46,488 bases of DNA, taken from assembly GCA_002336485.1 (NCBI GenBank), contig DDCZ01000073.1, positions 1,524 to 48,011 of the forward strand, given 5' to 3'. Position numbers and translations under genes: made by a program. Source of the stretch: Flavobacteriales bacterium UBA1993. GTDB taxonomy: Bacteria > Bacteroidota > Bacteroidia > Flavobacteriales_G > Salibacteraceae. The notes under the pieces were generated by a model. It was not told the origin of the DNA. It searched no databases and was given only the letters and a program-made list of their open reading frames with translations. This document shows, piece after piece, positions 7,880 through 15,763 of this stretch (position 1 is its first letter; each line of letters opens with the position of its first letter).

Positions 7880-8765
7880 CCTTATACTATCGGTATTTCT
7901 TTGCTTTGGCGCAATCGGTCAAGAGCTCAATTGCTCTGTGCAGGTCAATAGCAGCCAAGTATCGATTAATGATAAGACAGTATTCGATGCGATGCAGCGT
8001 TCGGTGTTCGAATTCATGAATAATCGAAGATGGACTTCAGATAAGTACTCCCCAGCTGAGCGCATCGATTGTAGCATTCTGATTACAATCGATCAGCAAT
8101 TGTCTACCGACGAATACGAGGCAACAATTCAAGTGTCATCATCCCGGCCTGTATTTGGAAGCACCTATACATCAACCACGTTCAAGTATCAAGATGAAGG
8201 GGTTCGTTTTAAATACCTTCAATTCGATGTATTAGACTTCAGTGAAAACGCCTATCTCAGCGAGCTAACATCGCTTCTAGGGTATTATGCATATATCATG
8301 TTGGCTATTGATTACGACACCTACTCTATGATGGGGGGGCAGGAACATTGGCTGTTGGCTCAAAGGATAGTTGCAAACGCTCAGACCAGTGGAGGTGCTG
8401 GCTGGCAATCATATAAGAACAGAAACAACCGATATTGGCTGGCGCAAAATGCTCTAAGTGATAGATTCAAGTCTTTACGCGAATGCTACTTTGTGTATCA
8501 CCGAAAAGGTTTTGACCAATTAAGTGAGAATGTCAGCGCGGGTAGAGCGGAGGTGTTGAAGGCGATAAAACTGGTTGAGAAAACACATAATAACGAACCA
8601 AATTCTTACAACCAACGTTTGTTCTTTACTGCGAAAAATGATGAGATTATAAAACTCTTTTCAAAGGCAGAACCTGCTGAAAAGAATGAAATCACTGGAA
8701 TTTTAGATACAGTTGATCCTGCCAACTCTACCAAGTATTTGGCAATTAAGGAAGGCGGACGATAG
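7857..8765 (+). CDS. DUF4835 family exported protein
   Basis: A 302-residue protein with a signal peptide (MRLKLLFSLILSVFLCFGAIGQ). The mature region starts ELNCSVQVNSSQV and contains YYAYIMLAIDYDTYSMMGG and GGAGWQSYKNRNNRYWLAQN, which are typical of the DUF4835 family found almost only in Bacteroidota directly after coaBC. Its function is unknown; the position in the bamD operon suggests an envelope role (inference). ATG 7857 lies inside the end of coaBC and is preferred over an earlier in-frame start because it begins the signal peptide. In many relatives recN follows; here the next gene is the convergent clpP. Confidence 0.85.
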   Translation: MRLKLLFSLILSVFLCFGAIGQELNCSVQVNSSQVSINDKTVFDAMQRSVFEFMNNRRWTSDKYSPAERIDCSILITIDQQLSTDEYEATIQVSSSRPVFGSTYTSTTFKYQDEGVRFKYLQFDVLDFSENAYLSELTSLLGYYAYIMLAIDYDTYSMMGGQEHWLLAQRIVANAQTSGGAGWQSYKNRNNRYWLAQNALSDRFKSLRECYFVYHRKGFDQLSENVSAGRAEVLKAIKLVEKTHNNEPNSYNQRLFFTAKNDEIIKLFSKAEPAEKNEITGILDTVDPANSTKYLAIKEGGR

Positions 8766-8790
8766 AATTCGAATGGTCTTCGCGAAGGTC

Positions 8791-9390
8791 TTATCGAATG
8801 GAGTCAACAATGCCGTACTTCACAGCCTCTTCCGCATTTAACCAATGGTCTCGATTAAAGTCCTTCATGACTTTCGCAAATGTTTGCCCGCAATTGTCGG
8901 CAAGGATGTGCGCGCTGAGCTCTTTCGTTTTGATGATCTCATTGGTTTGAATTTCAATGTCACTGGCCGTTCCTTGAAATCCACCCAAACTTGGTTGGTG
9001 AATCATGACACGGCCGTGCTTGAAAATTTCACGCTTTCCCTTTTGGCCTCCTGATAATAAAATGGAGCCCATAGAAGCGGCAAGTCCCATGCAAACAGCG
9101 TTTACCGGCGATGAGATCATTTGCATCACATCGTAAATGGCCATTCCCGAGGTTACATAGCCACCCGGTGAGTTTATAAAAAAGGTAATTTCTTCTCCTG
9201 GTTTGTCGGCCTCCAAATACATAAGGCGATCAATCACATGTTTCGCTGAGTCGTCATCTACACCACCCCAAAGAAACACTTGACGATTTTCTAGAAACTT
9301 CTTATTGATCAATCCCTGATCAAATCCTTTCTCTTTTTTGTCGTCCTTTTCGTCCTTCTCCTCTTTTCCTAGTCGTGTAAGTCGTTCCAT
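8791..9390 (-). CDS. clpP: ATP-dependent Clp protease proteolytic subunit
   Basis: A 199-residue ClpP serine peptidase. The catalytic triad is visible: Ser106 in MGLAASMGS, His131 in MIHQPS, and Asp181 in NRDHWLNAEEA. The oligomer and substrate-strand motif FFINSPGGYVTSGMAIYD is also present. Two stacked heptamer rings degrade proteins fed by ClpX or ClpA/C. The N-terminus has an unusual highly charged linker (EEKDEKDDKKEK, residues 10-21) ahead of the usual start, and the strand reads FLENRQVFLWGGVDDDSAKHV instead of the standard LL.eRiIfLg. This suggests the second, diverged ClpP paralogue found in many Bacteroidota (inference). No chaperone gene lies alongside. Confidence 0.9.
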   Translation of the reverse strand: MERLTRLGKEEKDEKDDKKEKGFDQGLINKKFLENRQVFLWGGVDDDSAKHVIDRLMYLEADKPGEEITFFINSPGGYVTSGMAIYDVMQMISSPVNAVCMGLAASMGSILLSGGQKGKREIFKHGRVMIHQPSLGGFQGTASDIEIQTNEIIKTKELSAHILADNCGQTFAKVMKDFNRDHWLNAEEAVKYGIVDSIR

Positions 9391-9411
9391 TGTCTAATGC
9401 CTTTTGAGCTT

Positions 9412-9419
9412 CAAACCTA
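9412..9419 (-). promoter_or_regulatory. -7 box for clpP
   Basis: The reverse strand reads TAGGTTTG (TAnnTTTG), 21 nt upstream of the clpP ATG at 9390. No convincing -33 element at the usual distance. Confidence 0.5.
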
Positions 9420-9464
9420 AGTTAATTTTGTTTCCACTTAGAAGGAATTACGACGAAAAACTTG

Positions 9465-10436
9465 TTAGTAAGGGTCAATGTTGATTGCATTAAACTGCTC
9501 GTTAAGTAGGGGCGCAGTTTCAAGGGTGGATAGGTCCATTAGGAAGAATCCCGTGCGAAGCTTTGTTACATCAAGTCGAATAAAGACGATGCTTCCTTCG
9601 TCAAAAATTTTTGGATGAAAATTTAGCTGTTCCTCTTCCAAGATAATCTCAACTTTTTTAGATTGAAGGTTGTATTTGTTTATCCTCCATTTGCCGATAC
9701 TTAGATACTCTGGATCAACAAGCGACTCAAAGATCAACCAGTCCCCATCAGGCGAAACATCCGGGTGTTGGTCGCGCCAAGTATTGTTCGTCAATCGAAT
9801 TTCTTCGCCCGTTGCCACGTCAATCGAGTACAATTCGAAATTATCACTCTCAGGTCCCTCGTTTTCTGGTATGGATACGCAGTAGATTAACTTTCCATCT
9901 GGTGAAAAGACTGGATCCAAATAGTCGACATCTGATCTGCTTGAAATGGAGATTGCATTGTTGCCAAAATCGTCCACAATTGCCAGCTGCCAGTGTGAAT
10001 CCGTTGTTGTTTTATAGCATACCACGATTTGCTCACCGTCTGCCGACCACCTAGCCCAGGAGGTTGAAGACCAGTCATGCTTTCCTGCATTAATGATTAC
10101 ATGGTCTTCATTAGAGGTAAGGTCTAGCACGCGCAACTCTGCGTTTGAAATATTTTGAAGGTCTTCACCAATCGGGCTCGTATAATATAGAATTGAGCTT
10201 TTCCTTGGATTTTTATGCGGCCACCAACTGTTTTCGTTCGGATTTTCGCTCAACCTGGTTCGCTCACCGTCCCGTTGCTCCCAGACTTCAATTACCCCGG
10301 TTTCGTCCGATGCAAAGACATAATTAATGTCTTCGGCTGGCGGTAAGTTCTCTGGCCCATCCATGGGCGACTTATCGCAGCCAATGGCCATCATAATGGC
10401 GGCCCCAATTAAAAGAATTGTTGAGTATGGTTTCAT
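9465..10436 (-). CDS. PD40/TolB-like beta-propeller lipoprotein
   Basis: A 323-residue lipoprotein (signal peptide MKPYSTILLIGAAIMM, lipobox MAIGC). The body carries repeated propeller blades of the PD40/TolB type: WSADGEQIVVCYK, DPVFSPDGKLIYCVSI and HPDVSPDGDWLIFES, each with the (S/A)PDG turn. An aspartate/proline linker follows the lipid anchor. Such propellers usually bind proteins or glycans at the cell surface or in the periplasm; no catalytic residues stand out and the partner is unknown. It is a single gene between clpP and the divergent membrane-protein operon. Confidence 0.8.
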   Translation of the reverse strand: MKPYSTILLIGAAIMMAIGCDKSPMDGPENLPPAEDINYVFASDETGVIEVWEQRDGERTRLSENPNENSWWPHKNPRKSSILYYTSPIGEDLQNISNAELRVLDLTSNEDHVIINAGKHDWSSTSWARWSADGEQIVVCYKTTTDSHWQLAIVDDFGNNAISISSRSDVDYLDPVFSPDGKLIYCVSIPENEGPESDNFELYSIDVATGEEIRLTNNTWRDQHPDVSPDGDWLIFESLVDPEYLSIGKWRINKYNLQSKKVEIILEEEQLNFHPKIFDEGSIVFIRLDVTKLRTGFFLMDLSTLETAPLLNEQFNAINIDPY

Positions 10437-10560
10437 TCGCTACGGTCTAGACGTGCTTCAGTCGATTGAAGTTAGCTCGTGCTATCGATTCGAAGATAGT
10501 TTGTATTCGGATACCCAACTTTATTGCAATTTTATTTATCGCGAATAGTTCCTTTGTGCG

Positions 10561-10959
10561 ATGCTAGAACCATTTCGATTCGGAGTCTTGGGTGGACTTT
10601 TCTTGTTTTTACTTCTTTACGTGCAATCAATGTTTGAGTTGGTTGATCTGACTGTGTTAAGATGGATATTCGGCCCCATTGTTTTTATATTGATAATCGT
10701 GGCATTGGATTTTAGAAGCAATAGGTCGAATCAGAACTTCAAGATTCTTTGGTTCTCCGGATTCACAAGACTTATCGCCGCGATTATTACTTTTTTGGGA
10801 ATAACCTTTATAACTCGAGATTTGGTTTGGAGTTCACTTGACAAGGGAGATATCGTTTATATCCTATTCATGGAAGGTGTTAATCAGCTTTTTATTGCGC
10901 TTATCATATTATCAATCATAACTGCGTTATTTACAAAGTTGAATCGAAAAACACATTAA
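10561..10959 (+). CDS. Small integral membrane protein, unknown function
   Basis: A 132-residue protein with four predicted membrane helices: LGGLFLFLLLYVQS, WIFGPIVFILIIVAL, LIAAIITFLGITFI and LFIALIILSIITALF. Short charged loops (DFRSNRSNQN) separate helices 2 and 3. The layout recalls DUF4199-type proteins of the Bacteroidota, but I cannot assign it with confidence. Its stop codon is 1 nt from the LOG gene start, so the pair is one operon. Confidence 0.7.
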   Translation: MLEPFRFGVLGGLFLFLLLYVQSMFELVDLTVLRWIFGPIVFILIIVALDFRSNRSNQNFKILWFSGFTRLIAAIITFLGITFITRDLVWSSLDKGDIVYILFMEGVNQLFIALIILSIITALFTKLNRKTH

Positions 10960-10960
10960 T

Positions 10961-11650
10961 ATGGTAAAGGGCAAGTTTGAGGGGAAATCTTGGAGTGAAA
11001 TAAAATCAAATGATTCGTGGGCCATATTTAAAATCATGGCGGAGTTTGTGGAGGCATTTGATATTTTAGCGAAAATAGGCCCATGTGTGAGCATTTTTGG
11101 CTCCGCTCGAACAAACGAATCGGATCCGTATTATAAGCTCGCCGAGAATATTGCATTCGGACTTACGAATGAAGGTTATGGAGTGATTAGCGGGGGTGGT
11201 CCGGGGATAATGGAAGCCGCGAATAAAGGTGCCAACCGTGGAGGAGGTAAATCTGTAGGGTTGAATATTGATTTACCATTTGAGCAAGAGTCAAATCCAT
11301 ATATCGATAAGGACAAATTAATCAACTTCGATTACTTCTTTGTTCGGAAGGTGATGTTTGTGAAGTATGCCCAAGGTTTTGTTGTACTTCCAGGCGGGTT
11401 CGGCACAATCGATGAATTGTTTGAGGCCTTAACCTTGATCCAAACTCAGAAAATCGGAAAGTTCCCAATAGTACTGGTCGGTAGAGCATATTGGAGCGGC
11501 CTGTTAAATTGGATCAAAGACACAATGCTCCAAGAAGGAAATATTAGTCAAACTGATTTGGACCTTTTCCAGCTGTGCGACACGGCTGAGGAGGCTGTTG
11601 GTCTTATCAAAGAATTTTACGACACATCTAGGTTACGGCCTAATTTTTAG
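10961..11650 (+). CDS. LOG family protein (TIGR00730), cytokinin riboside monophosphate phosphoribohydrolase-like
   Basis: A 229-residue Rossmann-fold protein with both LOG signatures: ISGGGPGIMEAANKGA (about 77-92) and the active-site PGGFGTIDELFEALTLIQ (about 145-162), with the catalytic Arg and Glu of the family. LOG enzymes cleave nucleoside 5'-monophosphates to free base and ribose phosphate; in bacteria they probably act in nucleotide salvage. It starts 1 nt after the membrane protein gene. Confidence 0.88.
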   Translation: MVKGKFEGKSWSEIKSNDSWAIFKIMAEFVEAFDILAKIGPCVSIFGSARTNESDPYYKLAENIAFGLTNEGYGVISGGGPGIMEAANKGANRGGGKSVGLNIDLPFEQESNPYIDKDKLINFDYFFVRKVMFVKYAQGFVVLPGGFGTIDELFEALTLIQTQKIGKFPIVLVGRAYWSGLLNWIKDTMLQEGNISQTDLDLFQLCDTAEEAVGLIKEFYDTSRLRPNF

Positions 11651-11691
11651 GGAATTAACAAATTTCTGTTTGTAATTGCAGAAAGGATAAG

Positions 11692-11721
11692 TTTTGGCCT
11701 CTCAACACGGGGGTAGATTTG
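11692..11721 (+). promoter_or_regulatory. Promoter of the SPOR-like protein gene
   Basis: TTTTG (11692-11696), 17 nt, then TAGATTTG (11714-11721). It matches the Bacteroidota consensus with slightly short spacing. The start site would fall about 20-25 nt before the ATG at 11752. Confidence 0.65.
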
Positions 11722-11723
11722 CT

Positions 11724-11749
11724 TTCCAAGGTATAAAACTCCCTTGGAA
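11724..11749 (+). promoter_or_regulatory. 5' leader hairpin covering the ribosome binding region
   Basis: A perfect 8-bp inverted repeat TTCCAAGG (11724-11731) / CCTTGGAA (11742-11749) with a 10-nt loop ends 2 nt before the ATG at 11752. In the mRNA it would begin almost at the 5' end and mask the translation start region. It could be a stability or translation-control element, or an operator for a dimeric protein. Confidence 0.45.
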
Positions 11750-11751
11750 TA

Positions 11752-13221
11752 ATGGTCAAGCAACTAATCGTCCTATTCAATCTCCTCTCATTCATTATTG
11801 TCACTGCTCTGCTGCCCGCAGATATTAGAGTAGATACAAAGATTCCAGAGGACGCAACTTTTGTTATGGACTCGACATATATCATCGAGGTAGACATAAC
11901 CAAGGGGCCAATTTTCGGATTCGCCAAGTACCAACAAAATATTCCTGATGGATATATCGCTCAACCAGTTGAGACATCCGAGGCGTCTTTCACATTCGCT
12001 GATGGAAAAATCAAGTTTATCTGGATGGCAATACCAGAACAGGAAATCGTCAAAATCTCCTATGCGCTAACCGCGACTCAAGATGCAAAGCCTGAAGGGT
12101 TTCTTGCTGGAAAGTTGTCCTATATAGAGGATAATGAGAGGAAAAGCTACGATATTCCACAGATTGCAATCAAAGCGGTGTCTGATGCACCAGTTGTTGC
12201 CAAGATTCCAGCCGTTGCTGAAGTTTCCAGATCCGTCACTAATCTTGGTGGGAATGAATATCAAGTCGACTTGAAGATTGTGAAGTCTGGAGTTGAAGGT
12301 TTTGGTAAACTGGAAGAATATCTCCCCGAAGGAGCGGAAGCCGCAGTTAAGGTAAATGATAAGGCTGTATTTAGCCAGGTCGATAACAAAGCCAAATTCG
12401 TTTGGATGGCTGTCCCAAACCCAGAAGAAGTAGTTGTCTCGTACACGGTTAAAAGTGAGACGGACATAGAAACAGCGCTTAGTGCAATGGAAGGTAATTT
12501 CTCATTCCTAGATGACAATGAGACCAAGACGGTAGCTGTGCTTGGTGGTGCCCCTATCGCTTCTGAAGCGGTTGTTGCTGTGGATGAAGCTGAAGAGAAT
12601 ACTGAGTCAAGCACTGCATCGGTTGTAGAGGAAATAGTTGAAGAAACTGTGGAGGATGCTGAGGAAGTGGCAACCGTAGTTGAGACCGAAACAGAATCAA
12701 CTGATGCATTGAATGATGTTATCGCTGAAAAAGTAAAAGAAGCGAATGAAGCCGCTGACGAAGAGTCGGAAGAAATAGCTGATGCAGTTGAAGAGAAAGT
12801 AGAAACAGTGGTGCCTGAACCAAAAGAAGCAGTGACCCAATCTAAGGAAGAAGTGGTCGAGCGGGTTGAAGAAAAAGCCAGTGAAGAGTTAGTCGCCGAT
12901 AATGGAAGCACTAAAATTCCAAATCCAGAAACGGGAGTTTCTTATAAGGTCCAAATCGCAGCTGGAAAGAAGGTTGTTTCAAATGAATTCATAAAGAAAG
13001 TGTACAATTTTAGAGAGCAATTTGGCATCGAAAATCATGAAGGTTGGGTGAAATATACGACTGGTAGTTTCGATGTATATAAGGGAGCCCGAGACAAACG
13101 AGAAGCCCTTGTGAGTGCCGGTCATAACTTCCCAGGTCCGTTTGTAACGGCATACAATTCAGGTCAGAGGATTACAGTGCAAGAAGCACTTATGATCTCG
13201 AATCAGAAGTGGTTTAAATAA
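11752..13221 (+). CDS. Exported protein with acidic linker and C-terminal SPOR-like domain
   Basis: A 489-residue protein with an N-terminal signal or anchor helix (LIVLFNLLSFIIVTALLPAD). Two copies of a beta-rich repeat of about 120 residues follow. Copy 1 has GPIFGFAKYQQNIPDGYIA with KIKFIWMAIPEQEIVKISY; copy 2 has GVEGFGKLEEYLPEGAEAA with KAKFVWMAVPNPEEVVVSY. Residues about 270-395 are a low-complexity Glu/Val/Ala linker. The last 95 residues are a SPOR-like module: SYKVQIAAGKK, then YTTGSFDVYKGARDKREAL and PGPFVTAYNSGQRITVQEAL. SPOR domains bind denuded septal glycan in other bacteria; binding here is inferred. It precedes a related SPOR-containing barrel protein gene. Confidence 0.75.
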   Translation: MVKQLIVLFNLLSFIIVTALLPADIRVDTKIPEDATFVMDSTYIIEVDITKGPIFGFAKYQQNIPDGYIAQPVETSEASFTFADGKIKFIWMAIPEQEIVKISYALTATQDAKPEGFLAGKLSYIEDNERKSYDIPQIAIKAVSDAPVVAKIPAVAEVSRSVTNLGGNEYQVDLKIVKSGVEGFGKLEEYLPEGAEAAVKVNDKAVFSQVDNKAKFVWMAVPNPEEVVVSYTVKSETDIETALSAMEGNFSFLDDNETKTVAVLGGAPIASEAVVAVDEAEENTESSTASVVEEIVEETVEDAEEVATVVETETESTDALNDVIAEKVKEANEAADEESEEIADAVEEKVETVVPEPKEAVTQSKEEVVERVEEKASEELVADNGSTKIPNPETGVSYKVQIAAGKKVVSNEFIKKVYNFREQFGIENHEGWVKYTTGSFDVYKGARDKREALVSAGHNFPGPFVTAYNSGQRITVQEALMISNQKWFK

Positions 13222-13293
13222 GAGAAGGAGTAAAAATTGTAGAGTGTTGTGGCTTTCACTACATTAGCGACTTCATAACCCATTGTGAGCTTC

Positions 13294-15498
13294 ATGCACG
13301 GCCTTCGATTTCAGCACATACTATCCATAATTTTCTTCACTGTCCTAACCTTAGGGTTTTGTGAAAATTACTCTGCTCAAGAAGCCGCGACTGAAGTAGC
13401 ACCGGCGGCAACTGAAGCTGCGCCAGTTGATACGGTAAAGGAAAAAGAATGGCACATCCGACCAAAATTATCCGTGGGAGTTGGGATGCTAAATTATCAG
13501 GGAGACTTAATAGCCACAAAGGGCTATTTCAATCCTTTTCAGAATAGAACATCGGTACACATCAATGCAGCACAATCCCTAAACGACTTTTTGGATTTGA
13601 ATTTCTTTATGATGTACGGATCGCTTGGAGCGGACGAACGCACATTGGTAAGGAATCTGAATTTTAGAAGTAGGGTTACTGCAGGTGGATTGGCCGTTTC
13701 CTACAACTTCGACCACATTCTGAAGGAAACAAGAAAGCTTGAACCTTTTGTTTCTCTGGGTTTTGAAGTGTTTGAATTTCAGTCAAAGACAGATTTGATC
13801 GATGGATATGGAAATACCTATCACTACTGGGATAACGGAACCATCAAAAATGTTGATCAAGATGATGCTGAGGCTCGAAAGGCAATAGAAATCACTAGAG
13901 ACTATGTTTATGAAACGGACATTCGAGAATTAAACGCGGATGGATTTGGTGATTATTCTGAACGCTCGTTTGCCATTCCAGTTGGGGCTGGTTTCAATCT
14001 TTTGATGAATGAGAAAATGAGTTTCAAAATGGGGCTTGAATATCATTGGACGTTTACAGATTACATCGATGGTATTACAGTTGATTCACGCGGTGCCAGA
14101 GCGGGTAATAAGCAGACAGATAAGTTCATGCACACATTTGCAAGACTTACATACGATTTAACTCCCATCCCCCATGAAGATGCACCCGACTTTTCAGGAG
14201 ATGACAATGCGGATGCGGATAATGATAGCATTGCGGATTTCTTGGATGATTGTCCTAATACTCCAGAAGGAATAGAGGTCGATGAAAAAGGGTGTCCGCT
14301 TGATAGCGATAAGGACGGTGTAGCAGATTATCTCGATGCAGAATTGAATTCACCCGAAGGATCAGTGGTTGATTCCAGCGGGGTAGCGCTGAATGACGCT
14401 GATCTGGAGCAGTTATTCTTAGAATGGACAGATGAAACAGGTGAGTATGCCACATATTCAAACACCTCTTATTCCGTTGAAACGGCAGAGCGGAAAACGA
14501 AACGCCAAAAGGAGCAGTATACTGTTAAGATCGGTGAATTTGAAGAGGGAATTGATGACAGCCTAGCTAATGTATTGCTCGGAATGCCGGAGGTAACAAC
14601 GCGAATAACTGAAGACGGAACTACGGTTATTGAAATGGCTGGTTTTGATAATCTCCCTGAAGCATTACAGCGAAAGATCGATATGGAGTCAGCGGGAATA
14701 TCTACAGATGGAATTGTTGAGACAAATTCTTCCGGAACTACGTCAAAAGTGACTTCAGTTGAAGAGAATATGATATCAAATGAATCATTGGGCATGACGG
14801 TAGATGAGGTTATCGCTAAGAACAAAACGCTGCCAAAGCCTGATCGTCTTATCCTGAATCAAAGCGATTACACACTTGATCGGCCTATAGATCCAAGAAG
14901 TGTATCTAAAGCTGATGATTCTCAATTTGGGGATGCTACGGTTTACAGAGTGCAAATTGGAGCTTATGCGAATAGGTTGTCGCGAGACGTATTTGATGGT
15001 ATTCCTGATCTTGTTGTAATTACGACCAAGGATGGATTGACTCGATATTATGTTGGGGCAGTTACAAGCTACAAACAGGCAGCCTCTAGAAAAATTGACA
15101 TGGTTCAGCGAGGGTTTGATGGATCACACGTGATTCCGTTTAAGGAAGGTCAACGCGCATTAATAACTTCCGATGGCAACGTCTCAATGGGAGGTACATC
15201 AACGGCTCCAGAAATGGCGGCAAACTTTGGGAAAGTGAAATTCAAGGTGCAGATTGGATCATACACCGGGCAGATTCCAACAGACGTACTAGACAAAATG
15301 ATGGACCTTGGAAGAATTGATCAGCGAGAGATGGACGATGGTTCTGTGAACTATATGACAGGAAAATTTAACAACTTCGAAGATGCTGAAGTCTATATGG
15401 ATGAGCTAATTTCGCAAGGGTTCGACGGATCGTTCGTCGTTGGTGAGCATGAAGGGAAGATAATTTCCGCCACCGAAGGGATACAATTACTAAAATAA
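13294..15498 (+). CDS. Outer-membrane beta-barrel protein with TSP3 repeats and SPOR-like modules
   Basis: About 734 residues. A signal peptide (FQHILSIIFFTVLTLGFC) is followed by a short Ala/Glu/Pro linker. An eight-stranded-type barrel occupies about residues 50-285 (KLSVGVGMLNYQGDL ... ARLTYDLTPIPHED). Calcium-binding thrombospondin type-3 repeats follow (DADNDSIADFLDDCPNTPEG, DSDKDGVADYLDAE). The C-terminal half has three SPOR-like modules beginning YTVKIGEFEEG, YRVQIGAYANR and FKVQIGSYTGQ, where OmpA family members would carry the OmpA peptidoglycan domain. It may tie the outer membrane to peptidoglycan (inference). ATG 13294 is chosen over GTG 13285. The gene follows another SPOR-like protein gene and is 6 nt from the Cys-rich peptide gene. 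Confidence 0.82.
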   Translation: MHGLRFQHILSIIFFTVLTLGFCENYSAQEAATEVAPAATEAAPVDTVKEKEWHIRPKLSVGVGMLNYQGDLIATKGYFNPFQNRTSVHINAAQSLNDFLDLNFFMMYGSLGADERTLVRNLNFRSRVTAGGLAVSYNFDHILKETRKLEPFVSLGFEVFEFQSKTDLIDGYGNTYHYWDNGTIKNVDQDDAEARKAIEITRDYVYETDIRELNADGFGDYSERSFAIPVGAGFNLLMNEKMSFKMGLEYHWTFTDYIDGITVDSRGARAGNKQTDKFMHTFARLTYDLTPIPHEDAPDFSGDDNADADNDSIADFLDDCPNTPEGIEVDEKGCPLDSDKDGVADYLDAELNSPEGSVVDSSGVALNDADLEQLFLEWTDETGEYATYSNTSYSVETAERKTKRQKEQYTVKIGEFEEGIDDSLANVLLGMPEVTTRITEDGTTVIEMAGFDNLPEALQRKIDMESAGISTDGIVETNSSGTTSKVTSVEENMISNESLGMTVDEVIAKNKTLPKPDRLILNQSDYTLDRPIDPRSVSKADDSQFGDATVYRVQIGAYANRLSRDVFDGIPDLVVITTKDGLTRYYVGAVTSYKQAASRKIDMVQRGFDGSHVIPFKEGQRALITSDGNVSMGGTSTAPEMAANFGKVKFKVQIGSYTGQIPTDVLDKMMDLGRIDQREMDDGSVNYMTGKFNNFEDAEVYMDELISQGFDGSFVVGEHEGKIISATEGIQLLK

Positions 15499-15504
15499 AA
15501 GACT

Positions 15505-15747
15505 ATGAAAAATTCAATATTACTAGCAGCTGCGATGATGTTCTCAGTTGTAGGATTCTCACAAACAGCTGAGACAGGAGCGAAGGCAGAATCAAAAGCA
15601 AGTTGTGCAAAAGGAAAGCCTGCATGTTGCGCAAAGGGTTCAAAAGCAAGTTGTGCAAAAGGAACAGCAAGTGCTTCATCAGAATCGTCTGACAAAGCTA
15701 CTATCAATGCTACTGAGCCTAAAATAGAGAAGGCAACTAAGAATTAA
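15505..15747 (+). CDS. Small secreted Cys/Lys-rich repeat protein
   Basis: An 80-residue protein with a clear signal peptide (SILLAAAMMFSVVGFSQ). The mature part has two exact SKASCAKG copies (about residues 31-38 and 48-55) around KPACCAKG, giving four cysteines. A Ser/Ala/Lys-rich tail follows. Cysteines in short basic repeats suggest metal binding or disulfide cross-linking in the envelope (inference). I recognise no named family. It lies 6 nt after the SPOR barrel gene and directly before a terminator, so it is probably the last gene of that operon. Confidence 0.75.
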   Translation: MKNSILLAAAMMFSVVGFSQTAETGAKAESKASCAKGKPACCAKGSKASCAKGTASASSESSDKATINATEPKIEKATKN

Positions 15748-15763
15748 ACTTCTGAGCTTTAGA

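Noticed and set aside
13..8791. TCGCGAAGGTCTT occurs at 13-25 and again near 8779
   Set aside because: A shared 13-mer is expected by chance several times in a sequence of this length, and no longer context is shared.
12261..12911. 216-residue reverse-strand frame rich in Ser/Thr/Ala
   Set aside because: It is the complement of the Glu/Val-rich linker of the forward SPOR-like gene; the low-complexity composition follows from that strand.
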